A stretch of DNA of 32,874 bases, taken from positions 1 through 32,874 of the forward strand of contig JAJDEH010000276.1 in NCBI GenBank assembly GCA_029259935.1. Reading direction: 5' to 3'. The translations under genes were made by a program, and so were the position numbers. Origin of the DNA: Planctomycetota bacterium (GTDB lineage Bacteria > Planctomycetota > Planctomycetia > Pirellulales > Pirellulaceae). The notes beneath the pieces are model-generated. The model was not told where the DNA came from and made no database searches. It worked only from the letters and a program-made list of their open reading frames with translations. This document shows, piece by piece, positions 8,925-17,440 of the stretch (position 1 is its first letter; the number at the start of each line of letters is the position of its first letter).

Positions 8925-9662
8925 ATGTCGCGTTTCAGTCCAATCTTGTTGGCGTTGTTCACCTGTTTCCTCGTGAGCGGATGTCAGAATTCGCCAACTT
9001 GGCTGAATCCCTACGCCGGCTATGGCTCGCCGCGCGTTCCGCCGCCCGCCACGGGAAGCTATCAACCACCTAACGCGCCTTACTATCCACAATCGCCGGC
9101 TCCTGGCGGTTCCGCGTCAAGAAACTTTGGTACTCCGGCACAGGTCGCTTCGACCACCGGTGGAAGCACTTGGCAGCCCGTGAACGGATCGAGCTTGTTG
9201 GATGCCCCGGCGGCCGTCGCGATTGGCAGCGGGGTGGAACGAAACAACGCCGTGGCACAGGCGGCTTTCAGCCAGCCCACGACGACGGGATCGACCGCGA
9301 CCATCGCCGCCGATCCGTTCCAAAGTGCCAGTGCCAACTCAGTCGTCCAAGCCAGCGCCACTTCGCCTCTCCTTCAACCGATGCGAGTTAACGACGCCAC
9401 CGGTGGTCGAGCGGCACAGCCCACCATGGTTGCTCGCGGGCAGTACATTGAGCTATCCCACCTGCAACCGCAGGTTCGGCCTGTCTTTCCTGGATCGAAC
9501 CGGTTACGCGGCGCCGGCGCGCCAACGCAACCGGGAACCCTTCCGACCTCAGCTTTAACCGCCGGACCGCTGGCCACGAGTACCGTCCCGGCGACACAAC
9601 CGGCGGCAACCACGGCGTCTGGATGGCGGGCAAAATACACGCCGACTGTTGGTCTTCGCTAG
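8925..9662 (+). CDS. Pro/Ala/Thr-rich lipoprotein of unknown function
   Basis: ATG 8925 has AAAGGA about eight bases upstream. The 245-aa product has a lipoprotein signal peptide with lipobox VSGC, so Cys20 should be lipidated. The mature part is low complexity, rich in Pro, Ala, Thr, Ser and Gln (for example PRVPPPATGSYQPPNAPYYP), with no recognisable fold, and looks like an extended linker or surface protein. It lies 42 bases upstream of the SecA-like gene on the same strand, so the two are probably co-transcribed. That raises the possibility of a link to export, but it is context only. Confidence 0.75.
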   Translation: MSRFSPILLALFTCFLVSGCQNSPTWLNPYAGYGSPRVPPPATGSYQPPNAPYYPQSPAPGGSASRNFGTPAQVASTTGGSTWQPVNGSSLLDAPAAVAIGSGVERNNAVAQAAFSQPTTTGSTATIAADPFQSASANSVVQASATSPLLQPMRVNDATGGRAAQPTMVARGQYIELSHLQPQVRPVFPGSNRLRGAGAPTQPGTLPTSALTAGPLATSTVPATQPAATTASGWRAKYTPTVGLR

Positions 9663-9704
9663 CGCGCCCTTTTCGATTCCGACTCAGCGCCAGGCGACTC
9701 CGGG

Positions 9705-11633
9705 ATGAATCTACCGCTCGTATCTCGCACGTTGGCGAAAGGTCGGCTGGCCAAGTGGTCACGTCTGGTTAGCGCGATCAAGGCGCGTGAGGATCAGTTG
9801 GCCGCGCTGACCGATTACGAACTGCGCAAACAAAGCTTGGCGTTGCGGTATCGCGCGCGAAGCGGCGAGCCGCTTGATGATTTGTTGCCCGAAGCCTATG
9901 CCGTTGTCCGCGAATCCGGGGCGCGGGCGCTCGCCATGCGGCACTACGACGTGCAACTACTGGGTGGCATCGCGATGCATTTCGGCTTTGTCGCCGAGAT
10001 GCAGACCGGCGAAGGAAAGACGCTGACCGCCACGTTGCCGCTTTATTTGGCGGCGCTGCTGGGGCGGGGCGCTCACTTGGCAACCGCTAACGACTATTTG
10101 GCCGGACGAGATGCCCAGTGGATGCGACCACTGTTCGAGATGCTGGGGATCTCCGTTGGCATCATCGAATCGCAAACGCCACGCGCCGCGCGCCAGCAAT
10201 CTTATCAGTGCGATGTAACGTACGGAACCGCGAAGGAATTTGGTTTTGACTTTCTGCGCGACCGGCTGCTGCACCGCCGAGTCGACGAAGCTCCACGCGA
10301 AATTCTGGGCAGCATGCTGGGGCAGCGGTCCGATAACGCGAGCGAACGGCCGGTGCAGGGTGAACTGCATTTCGCCCTGATCGACGAAGCCGACAGCCTG
10401 TTGATCGACGAAGCCCGAACGCCGTTGATCGTGAGTTCGCTGCCGGGAGCCTCGCGGCAGGCTGCCGAGGAATTGTATCGTTGGTCAGCAAATTTGGCCG
10501 AGCAATTCGAGGAGCCCGCTCATTACGACTTGGAACGAAAGAGGAGGCAAGTGACGCTGACCCCCGCTGGTCGGCGGCAGGTCCGACAGTTGCCGCAGCC
10601 ATCGCTGTTGAGCGAGGTCGGCATGCTGGACATCTATCAAGCGATCGAGCGGGCGATCAAGGTGAACTTGTTCTATCATCGGGACCGGCACTATGTCGTC
10701 CGCGAGGGCGAGATTGTGATTGTCGACGAATTCACCGGACGTATGGCCGAAGGAAGACGCTGGCGCGACGGCATTCATCAAGCGGTCGAGGCACGCGAAA
10801 ATGTCGACATTAGCGTCGAGACGGGCGATGCGGCTCGGGTCACGGTGCAGGATTTCTTCATGCGCTACGATCGCATTGGCGGCATGACCGGAACAGCCGC
10901 CAATTCTGACGCCGAACTGCGAAAAATCTACGACGTGGGCGTGATTCAGGTGCCAACCAATCGACCGCCCCAACGGCGGCAACTACCGACTCGCGTTTTG
11001 GCTGCCAGCGATCTCAAGTGGGAAGCCATCATCGAGGAAACAGTTGAGGTAGTGAACCAAGGCCGAGCCGTGTTGATTGGCACCCGCTCGATCGACAAGT
11101 CTGAAATCTTGTCGCGTTGGCTGGACCGGGCGGGCGTTGAGCATCAAGTGCTGAATGCGCGGCATGTCGAGGCCGAGGCGGAGATCGTGGCGGACGCCGG
11201 GCGCTCGCAACGAGTTGCCGTGGCGACGAATATGGCGGGTCGCGGCACCGACATCCAACTTGAAGACTCGACGCGCGAGGCGGGTGGAATTCATGTCATC
11301 TGCACGGAACTGCATGAATCGGCGCGCATCGATCGCCAACTGATCGGCCGTTGTGGCCGCCAAGGCGATCCGGGGACCTTTCGATTTTTCCTTGCCTTGG
11401 ATGACGACATCTTGCTGGCGGGGCACGGCCAGAAAAAGGCTGCGCGTCTTGAGCTAATGGGCCGGAACTCGCCCAGTTCCCTCGACCACCTGGAGCATGA
11501 ATTTCGCAACGCGCAAGCCAAGTTGGAACGAATGCACTTCAAGGGGCGACGGATGCTGATGTATCACGAAGCCGAGCGCCACAAGATGCAGGTCCAAATG
11601 GGACAGGATCCGTATCTGGATACGATCGGTTAG
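9705..11633 (+). CDS. Short SecA-like ATPase lacking the C-terminal helical domains
   Basis: This 642-aa protein is clearly SecA-related. It has Walker A MQTGEGKT (99-106), TANDYLAGRDAQWM (127-140), TYGTAKEFGFDFLRD (172-186, with the usual NN changed to AK) and the DEAD box IDEAD (226-230). VDEFTGR (340-346) follows, then GMTGTAANS (393-401), TNMAGRGTDIQL (508-519) and the arginine-finger motif QLIGRCGRQGDPG (545-557). Both nucleotide-binding domains and a reduced cross-linking domain (about 241-335) are present. The protein ends at the start of the long scaffold helix (RNAQAKLERMHFKGRRML, 601-618), so the wing domain, two-helix finger and zinc-binding tail are missing; usual SecA is 800-1,000 aa. 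It is probably a specialised paralogue, not the housekeeping translocase. The start is supported only by position. It follows the lipoprotein gene by 42 bp. Confidence 0.9.
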   Translation: MNLPLVSRTLAKGRLAKWSRLVSAIKAREDQLAALTDYELRKQSLALRYRARSGEPLDDLLPEAYAVVRESGARALAMRHYDVQLLGGIAMHFGFVAEMQTGEGKTLTATLPLYLAALLGRGAHLATANDYLAGRDAQWMRPLFEMLGISVGIIESQTPRAARQQSYQCDVTYGTAKEFGFDFLRDRLLHRRVDEAPREILGSMLGQRSDNASERPVQGELHFALIDEADSLLIDEARTPLIVSSLPGASRQAAEELYRWSANLAEQFEEPAHYDLERKRRQVTLTPAGRRQVRQLPQPSLLSEVGMLDIYQAIERAIKVNLFYHRDRHYVVREGEIVIVDEFTGRMAEGRRWRDGIHQAVEARENVDISVETGDAARVTVQDFFMRYDRIGGMTGTAANSDAELRKIYDVGVIQVPTNRPPQRRQLPTRVLAASDLKWEAIIEETVEVVNQGRAVLIGTRSIDKSEILSRWLDRAGVEHQVLNARHVEAEAEIVADAGRSQRVAVATNMAGRGTDIQLEDSTREAGGIHVICTELHESARIDRQLIGRCGRQGDPGTFRFFLALDDDILLAGHGQKKAARLELMGRNSPSSLDHLEHEFRNAQAKLERMHFKGRRMLMYHEAERHKMQVQMGQDPYLDTIG

Positions 11634-11662
11634 CTGAATCGACTTTGTCTCCGCTGCCGAGA

Positions 11663-14503
11663 CTAAGAGCCGAATCGAATGATTCTGACACCGCCGGCCG
11701 AAACTTCACAACGCAACGTGTTGTTTCGCACGACGAGCGGGTCGGTGGGGAGCAATAGATCGCTGGCCGTGGAAACCGGCACCTTACAACGGATCGTTAC
11801 TTGCCGGTTCTCTCGAAAGTCGGTCGCGGTAATTCCTTGCTGGGGTTTCTTCTGGCCGGCTTGGTTCAGCAACGTTACCGCCCAGCCCGAGCTAGTCTTG
11901 TTGACCAGCCACTGCACGTCGCCGTCGACTTCGATTGGCATCAGTCCACGGGTTAGATGCGCCATCAGTCGAGCAACCACTGGGTGGGCATGTTTGCTGA
12001 TCGACAACCCCCGAGGGACCGAAAGATAGACAATTCGACCTTCGCCGCGATCGATAGAACTACAAAAGACTTTGCCTTCAGCCGTCCTCGCGATCGGCCG
12101 CCCTGCGCCAGCGGGGACCGGACGAAATTCAAATGCAGGCGCGGCATGAACGGTCGTCGCGTCCGCCGACTCACTTGCCGCGAGATGCCAACGATAGCCA
12201 CTGGCTTCTTCCGGGTTGCTGGTCGTCGGCAACTTCAATTCCGCCACGCCGGGTCCGGTCAAATGGGCGTCGGCCACCAGCAGCGTGCCGCCGTCCGCCA
12301 CATACTTCGCCAGACGTTTTCCCTCGGCCGTGGTGAGTTCGATATTGCCGTTCGCAATTACGACCGGATACGTATCAATCGTGCGCCACTTCGACACGTC
12401 GGGATAGGCGCAAATCACGTCGAACATGTCGCCGAACACGCCAGGTAAATAGACTTCGTTGGTGCCCGTCATCGGCTTTTCGCTCTCGGGTCCGATCGGA
12501 TAATAAGCCGTCCAAAACCACTCTTCCAACATCCGCTCGTGATCACCGTACAGAAAGCGATCCTGGTGGGTGTGCCAGTTTTTGAACGAATTTGGCCAGA
12601 ACGGCGCGGGCTCCCAGCCATGCGCGTAATCGACCAGAAATGCAACCGGTGTGTAGGGGCTGCCTCGATCAGGTTCCTGAGCGGTCACGCGCAAGAATCG
12701 ATCGACCAATTTCCCCTTAGGTGAAAGCTGAACTTCTTTGATTCCGGCCGCGGTGGTTCCACCCGGACGCCAGAATTCGTCGAAACCTTGTTCGTGATAG
12801 AACATCGACGATCCGGCCATGTACTGATACCAAATGTCGAACTTGTACCAGGTCATGCCGGCACCGGAAAACACCGAGTAATAATTGTCCAGCAAGTTCT
12901 GCGGCGTGTGATAACTGCCGCCGTTTGAAAAGATCGTCGAAGCGTCACCGAAATTGCAACTGCGATACGTGGCGGTCAGTGCTTCGTGTTGGCGGGCCAA
13001 TCCGCGCATGAACGCCCACCTCATGTTCAAAACCGAAGAGGTCGCCGTCGCCGATTCATACCCCACGACCCGCGCGCCCCAGTTGGAAGAAAGCGGCGCG
13101 AAGGCGATGTTTCCCACCGACATGCAGGAAATCACATCTTCGTAGGGATTCTTGTCCAAGTCGCGGCCGAATACTTTGCGATACTTCTCGGCGTTGTATT
13201 TCAGCGAGAGCGGTGTAAACGCCTCGACGAGCGTTCGGCGTGTCTTTGCTTGCTGCGTGGCGGCCTTCATCTCGGCGGCGGGCGGATAGAAATAACCGAG
13301 ACTCTCTCCGGCAATCGATCCGACATACCGATCGCGGTACTTTTTAAACAACGCAATTCCCTGCTCGCCAATTGGGTCGCCTCGATGATAGTTCATCATC
13401 GTGGCCCACATGCGATCCGGATTCTCGTCCAGCCATTTGGCAAACCGCTTGCCGACGTCCTTGACTTCGCCCGTCTTGCGATCGTTCGCGAAGACTCCCG
13501 GCCCCACGCCGTGGAATGTCGGCGCGACACGCGGATCCGAAAAGATCGGCACGTCATCGCGACCGCCGTATTTTGCCTGGAATTCTTCCTGCGTTTCTTT
13601 ATCGATAATGTTGTAGGGAAATTTGACGCGGTCAGGATTGTCGCTGAGCCACGTTTCCTCGGCTTTGGGACGGTTGACGTTCCACAGATAAAGAAATGAA
13701 CCGTCGCGAAATGTGCGCGTTCGCCAGTTTTCCGGTAGCTTGAAATCCGGTCGGCTTCGGGCCAGCGGCTCAAGGTTTTCCGGAATCCCTTCCCGGTAGG
13801 CGTTCAAAATCTTCCACGACTCACGCGGTGGCTGTTCCTTGATTAACGGATGATAGTTGTCGTCGGTGGTCAGCACCACGACGTCAATCTGTCTCGGCTC
13901 GGGGTCTTTGGTGGTGGAAACCAGACTGATCTTGGCAGAGCCCTTCTTAAGCGTCGTCGTTTGCTTGCCCCACACAAAAGCCCAGCCCCAATACAACTTC
14001 ATGACGTTGTCTTCTTCGATCAACGGCCGCTCGCCGTACTTGCCGGTCCAAGCGGGGCTGCCGGCCTGATCGATTTTCACTTGAAACCGTTCGGTCTTTT
14101 CACGCCAATCTCCGTAACGCACCCAGACGGCGTATTCTCCGGCGGCGGGAATTTCGACCGTTCGTGTGACAACCGCCCGGTCGTCGCCCGCGCTGGTGGC
14201 GATGGAAAGAAATCCGCTTTCTCCGCCTTGCGCCCACTCCGCCGCCCAGCCAGGTCCCGACAATCCCCAATTGCCGTCGGTCTCGCGCATTTTTCGTTGG
14301 TCATTTCCCATCGGCCAGCAATAACCGCGAATGCCCTCGAAGTGCTCGGCTTCGAGCCACAGTGTTTCAGCAGCCAATGTTTCAGCAGCCAATGTTTCAG
14401 CAGCCGATGTTTCAGCAGCCGATGTTTCAACCGACGCAAGCGGAACCGTGCACGCAAGAAGAGTTAGCAGCGAAAGCAGCACGGGAGAGGGGCGCGGAGT
14501 CAT
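11663..14503 (-). CDS. Large secreted glycoside-hydrolase-like protein
   Basis: The product is 946 aa from ATG at 14503. A signal peptide (about 1-24) leads into a five-fold Ala-Glu-Thr-Ser/Leu-Ala repeat (about 24-47) and then a beta-sandwich carbohydrate-binding-like module (about 48-205: WLEAEHFEG, then AGEYAVWVRYGDW). The long Trp/Tyr-rich middle (about 240-700) resembles a TIM-barrel glycosidase (for example KFDIWYQYMAGSSMFYHEQ). A later segment, ELTTAEGKRLAKYVADGGTL, resembles the amidotransferase-like domain of beta-galactosidases and is followed by a beta-rich tail. I cannot assign a GH family or substrate. It converges on the SecA-like gene with only 29 bp between stops. It heads away from the alpha/beta hydrolase upstream, with 38 bp between, so the two are probably one operon. 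Confidence 0.7.
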   Translation of the reverse strand: MTPRPSPVLLSLLTLLACTVPLASVETSAAETSAAETLAAETLAAETLWLEAEHFEGIRGYCWPMGNDQRKMRETDGNWGLSGPGWAAEWAQGGESGFLSIATSAGDDRAVVTRTVEIPAAGEYAVWVRYGDWREKTERFQVKIDQAGSPAWTGKYGERPLIEEDNVMKLYWGWAFVWGKQTTTLKKGSAKISLVSTTKDPEPRQIDVVVLTTDDNYHPLIKEQPPRESWKILNAYREGIPENLEPLARSRPDFKLPENWRTRTFRDGSFLYLWNVNRPKAEETWLSDNPDRVKFPYNIIDKETQEEFQAKYGGRDDVPIFSDPRVAPTFHGVGPGVFANDRKTGEVKDVGKRFAKWLDENPDRMWATMMNYHRGDPIGEQGIALFKKYRDRYVGSIAGESLGYFYPPAAEMKAATQQAKTRRTLVEAFTPLSLKYNAEKYRKVFGRDLDKNPYEDVISCMSVGNIAFAPLSSNWGARVVGYESATATSSVLNMRWAFMRGLARQHEALTATYRSCNFGDASTIFSNGGSYHTPQNLLDNYYSVFSGAGMTWYKFDIWYQYMAGSSMFYHEQGFDEFWRPGGTTAAGIKEVQLSPKGKLVDRFLRVTAQEPDRGSPYTPVAFLVDYAHGWEPAPFWPNSFKNWHTHQDRFLYGDHERMLEEWFWTAYYPIGPESEKPMTGTNEVYLPGVFGDMFDVICAYPDVSKWRTIDTYPVVIANGNIELTTAEGKRLAKYVADGGTLLVADAHLTGPGVAELKLPTTSNPEEASGYRWHLAASESADATTVHAAPAFEFRPVPAGAGRPIARTAEGKVFCSSIDRGEGRIVYLSVPRGLSISKHAHPVVARLMAHLTRGLMPIEVDGDVQWLVNKTSSGWAVTLLNQAGQKKPQQGITATDFRENRQVTIRCKVPVSTASDLLLPTDPLVVRNNTLRCEVSAGGVRIIRFGS
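14363..14430 (-). repeat. 15-bp tandem repeat inside the signal-peptide region, about 4.5 copies
   Basis: On the plus strand the unit is TGTTTCAGCAGCCAA/GA at 14363, 14378, 14393 and 14408, with a partial copy at 14423. In the gene's frame it encodes Ala-Glu-Thr-(Ser/Leu)-Ala repeats right after the signal peptide. The period matches the 15-bp array at 8770-8814 and both finish with TGTTTCAACCG. Confidence 0.9.
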
Positions 14504-14541
14504 GAGGCAGCTCTGGGTGAGATTGCTGGGCGGGTGACGCT

Positions 14542-15684
14542 TCAGTTGCCATTGTCACTTGGACCGGACCGGTTTCCAAGCTTCTTTTCGAACCGGCCAA
14601 TGGGAAAACCGTTGGCGTAGGAAATTACAAATCGGCCGTTGCCGGTGGGGTAGGTAACTTCATCGCGCCGAGTAAAGTCACTCGGTCCGTTTCGGCGAAT
14701 TGCCCCCGGGCTTTCGGTGGATAGGTACTTGCCGGCGACGCGAAAGACGATTTCGGTACGATTGCCCAAACCGTGCCCAGAACTTGTGAAGACGCTGCCA
14801 TCGAGATCCTCTTGCGAGATAAAGTGCGGCTCGACATCGAGACTGGCGGCCTTCATATTGGCGACCATCTCTTGGGCGTCGCCAAAAGGACACGTCCGAT
14901 CGTCCACTCCATGAATGACAATAATTTTCGTCGTGTTGCCCCGCCTCTTCATCAGCGCCAGATGCTCCGGATGTCCGACAAATCGGATCTCCTGTTCGTC
15001 TTGGCTTAGATAGCTCGGGCTGTTTGTATCCTTGCTCCATCGCGCGTTCAATCCACTGCCGCCGGGGAGACTGAACGCGATATCGTCGCTCAGCTTCTTC
15101 ATCCCGCACATGTCGACGATACAAGCGAATGTATGCGGTGCCAGCTTGTTGGCCATCAACGTCACGTTTCCGCCACCAGAACCGCCGGTGCAAAACAGCC
15201 GCCCTTCGTCGAACGGCCGCTCGTTATTTTTCAGTCCGTCGCAAACAAACCACAGGGCCCGCACCGCGTCGAGCGCCTGCAGATAGCCGCAGTCGTAAGG
15301 TTCGGGATCCTCGATCGACGCTTTGCGTCCGCTTTGCAGGTAGTTGACACAAACGCCCACCACGTTCAATCGCTTGGCCAGCGCCGCCGGGCTGGCCGTT
15401 CCCGCGCAATCCTCACCGCCCCAGTTGTGCAGCGAAAGCATGACGCCCGTTTTCTCGTTGACGCTTTCGATCGTTGTGTCCGGATAGTGAACGAGAATTC
15501 GCACCGAGCGTTTTGCCGGATGTCGCGGCCACTCTTGGGCCGGAATTTGCACTGCTGCGTTTTTCTTTGGCAAAGCCGGCCAGCTTTCATCCGCAGCCGC
15601 CACATCACCGCCGACCAAGGGGCCGTGGAAGATGAGGGCTGCTGTCATGAGCAGAGCAGCGCCTTGGTGTTTGATTATTATCAT
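14542..15684 (-). CDS. Secreted alpha/beta hydrolase
   Basis: The ATG at 15684 is preferred to the 15888 frame start because it begins a signal peptide (MIIIKHQGAALLMTAALIF, to about residue 31); the upstream extension is low-quality sequence rich in Arg and Ser. The 380-aa product has a serine-hydrolase elbow CTGGSGGGN (nucleophile Ser169), a late Asp in HGVDDRTCPFG (Asp261 or 262) and His304 in SSGHGLGN, so the triad is complete. The fold resembles DUF2920-like or prolyl-oligopeptidase-type esterases, but the assignment is weak. An esterase acting on carbohydrate or ester substrates outside the cytoplasm is plausible. It lies just upstream of the glycosidase-like gene (38 bp apart). Confidence 0.72.
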   Translation of the reverse strand: MIIIKHQGAALLMTAALIFHGPLVGGDVAAADESWPALPKKNAAVQIPAQEWPRHPAKRSVRILVHYPDTTIESVNEKTGVMLSLHNWGGEDCAGTASPAALAKRLNVVGVCVNYLQSGRKASIEDPEPYDCGYLQALDAVRALWFVCDGLKNNERPFDEGRLFCTGGSGGGNVTLMANKLAPHTFACIVDMCGMKKLSDDIAFSLPGGSGLNARWSKDTNSPSYLSQDEQEIRFVGHPEHLALMKRRGNTTKIIVIHGVDDRTCPFGDAQEMVANMKAASLDVEPHFISQEDLDGSVFTSSGHGLGNRTEIVFRVAGKYLSTESPGAIRRNGPSDFTRRDEVTYPTGNGRFVISYANGFPIGRFEKKLGNRSGPSDNGN

Positions 15685-15744
15685 GGCCAACCATTTCGAT
15701 CTTGCTGGTTCGTTCGTCAATCTCAGCCTGACATTAGAACAGGC

Positions 15745-15776
15745 GTTGAGTGACGATGATGTTGAGTGACGATGAT
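15745..15776. repeat. 16-bp exact tandem duplication (GTTGAGTGACGATGAT x2)
   Basis: Copies are 15745-15760 and 15761-15776, identical. They lie about 60 bp upstream of the alpha/beta hydrolase start. The AGTGACGATGAT part resembles AGTGACGGTGTT of the repeat at 8770-8814. Confidence 0.9.
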
Positions 15777-15866
15777 AACGCGCCGGGTTGCGCCCCGCCA
15801 CACTTGCGGCCCACTTGCGACTGGTGCCAACTGTCTCAGATTCTTGAACCGGCATTGTCCGGCCAG

Positions 15867-16997
15867 TTACTCGAACGGCCGCTGGCAACTTAAGAACTCA
15901 ATCGGATGCGCCGTCGATCCGTCGATTGCCAAATCGGCGAGGATCTCGCCCAGCACGGGGGTAAATTTAAAACCGTGACCCGACAACCCACCCGCGAACA
16001 CAACGCTTGCAAAACTTGGATGTCGATCGACTAGGAAATGCTCATCCGGAGTCAACGTATAAAAGCAGGTTCCATGTTCGGTTTGTTGATCGGAAACGCC
16101 GGGCAGTGCGCGAGAGAGAAACCGCTCGACTCGGACCACTTCCGCTGGATCCAGTCCACGATCGGCGTTCAGTGGATCATCCACCGGTTGCCCGCCCGAG
16201 TGTTCGGCAACTTTCACTCCCCGCGCGTCTATTCGAGGAAACCCATAGTAGTAGCCGGCCGGCGTTTCAAAGAAAAACGTAGGACAGCGGTCGGCCTGGT
16301 CGTAGTGCCGCTTGTCGGCGGCGTACCAATGCAAATGCTTGAGTACGACTCTTAGCGGAATTCGCAAGTCGCTTAATAAATCGCGTGCCCACGCCCCGGC
16401 GGTGATCACTAATCGGTCGGCGAAGTATTCACTGCTCTTCGTTTGCACTCGCACGCCGCTCTGGCTGGCGCTCCATTGCACGACTTCTTCGTCCGTCCGC
16501 AGATCCGCGCCAAGCTTTTGCGCTTCCCGCAAGTGTGCCAACACACACTGCTCGACCAGCAGATAACCGGCGTGTTGTTCAAAAACTGCCTCGCAATCGT
16601 CGGGGATTTGAAAACCGGGAAAGCGCCGGGAAGTTTCCGCCCGCGTCAGTCGTTCGATTTTCAGGCCATGCCGCGCGGCGCTGGCCAGCACGCCGGGCAC
16701 GACGACACCATCAGGTGGGCCCACCTCAAGCAATCCCGTTTCATGATACAGTTGTTCGCTCCGCCGCGTTTCCAATTCCGACCAAAGCTGATACGTGCGT
16801 TTCAGCAGCGGCACATAGTCGGGATGTTCAAAATACGCCTGCCGAATGATCCGAGTTTGGCCGTGCGAGCTGCCTCGATCATGACCGCCGGGGAATCGGT
16901 CCAGCCCCAACGTCCGCAGCCCGCGCTGAGCGAGATGAAAAGCAGCCGCACTGCCGACTCCGCCGGTCCCCAACACAATCGCGTCGTAGGAATTCAT
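15867..16997 (-). CDS. solA: FAD amine oxidase, monomeric sarcosine / N-methyl-L-tryptophan oxidase family
   Basis: The ATG at 16997 gives a 376-aa protein (normal family length about 370-390) that begins directly with the dinucleotide-binding strand; the ATG at 17027 would add a polar leader. The N-terminal Rossmann motif is LGTGGVGSAA (Gly10, Gly12, Gly15), followed by an acidic/ribose-contact region (GLDRFPGGHDRGSSHG). Cys311 in the CFYTLTPDEHF segment matches the cysteine that binds FAD covalently in monomeric sarcosine oxidase, and the C-terminal GLSGHGFKF motif is present. Members oxidise N-methyl amines to formaldehyde, amino acid and hydrogen peroxide. The preferred substrate (sarcosine, N-methyltryptophan, pipecolate) cannot be told from sequence; the symbol marks family only. 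It is transcribed divergently from the chemoreceptor gene. Confidence 0.87.
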   Translation of the reverse strand: MNSYDAIVLGTGGVGSAAAFHLAQRGLRTLGLDRFPGGHDRGSSHGQTRIIRQAYFEHPDYVPLLKRTYQLWSELETRRSEQLYHETGLLEVGPPDGVVVPGVLASAARHGLKIERLTRAETSRRFPGFQIPDDCEAVFEQHAGYLLVEQCVLAHLREAQKLGADLRTDEEVVQWSASQSGVRVQTKSSEYFADRLVITAGAWARDLLSDLRIPLRVVLKHLHWYAADKRHYDQADRCPTFFFETPAGYYYGFPRIDARGVKVAEHSGGQPVDDPLNADRGLDPAEVVRVERFLSRALPGVSDQQTEHGTCFYTLTPDEHFLVDRHPSFASVVFAGGLSGHGFKFTPVLGEILADLAIDGSTAHPIEFLSCQRPFE

Positions 16998-17019
16998 AGG
17001 TTGCCTGTCATTTATTCGG

Positions 17020-17044
17020 CACGTCAACTATTCAACACGTCAAC
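17020..17044. repeat. CACGTCAAC direct repeat, two copies at 16-bp spacing
   Basis: Copies at 17020-17028 and 17036-17044, each followed by an A/T-rich TATTCAA or ATTCATT. The spacing (about 1.5 helix turns) and position just upstream of the oxidase start suggest regulator contact sites, or promoter elements (TTGACG on the minus strand). Confidence 0.6.
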
Positions 17045-17222
17045 ATTCATTTCGCAGTTTGCTCCGCGAACATGGGGCGTCCCTCTTCTTCGCTAGATGT
17101 ACCAAGGTGGGGGAACTCGCAGAGTTTAACATACAGGCGTCGGCAAGATCTCTTGCGTTTGTTCCGCTGCTCTTGTCGCCGCTTTGGCGAAGGGGTGTTG
17201 GTCGTAGCTGGCACGGAACCGC

Positions 17223-17240
17223 GTGTGCGATATCGCACAC
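17223..17240. promoter_or_regulatory. 18-bp perfect palindrome (GTGTGCGATATCGCACAC), candidate operator
   Basis: The two nine-base halves are exact reverse complements. It sits in the divergent region, 226 bp from the oxidase start and 201 bp from the chemoreceptor start. Such symmetry is typical of a dimeric repressor or activator site; the regulator is not identifiable here. Confidence 0.6.
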
Positions 17241-17440
17241 CAAGGTTTTTATGACGTGTCAGCCGGCACGGACGAACACTTTCTCAACAAAACACTTTGC
17301 ACCGTCGGTCGTCCGCCAAAATTGGAACCTATATTGAATGAGGATGCGAGTCCATCAATGCCCGCCTAAGTGCCTGCCGCCGCGACGCCCCCTTGGTGCT
17401 TGCCGTGGTCACCTGCCTATGGATTAGGAACGGACCACCA

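Larger units (their letters stand above)
16998..17440. promoter_or_regulatory. Divergent control region between amine oxidase and chemoreceptor genes
   Basis: 443 bp without a convincing gene. It carries two near-tandem copies of CACGTCAAC (17020 and 17036, 16-bp spacing), which read as TTGACG on the minus strand about 25-45 bases before the oxidase start. It also holds an 18-bp perfect palindrome at 17223-17240. A TATATT at 17330-17335 could be a -10 element for the plus-strand gene, but no good -35 is seen. Confidence 0.45.

Noticed and set aside
14363..14430. CRISPR-like array
   Set aside because: The units are 15 bp with no spacers between them, so this is a simple tandem repeat, as is 8770-8814.
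15685..15888. N-terminal extension of the alpha/beta hydrolase
   Set aside because: The extra residues are Arg/Ser-rich and precede a clear signal peptide, which would then be internal.
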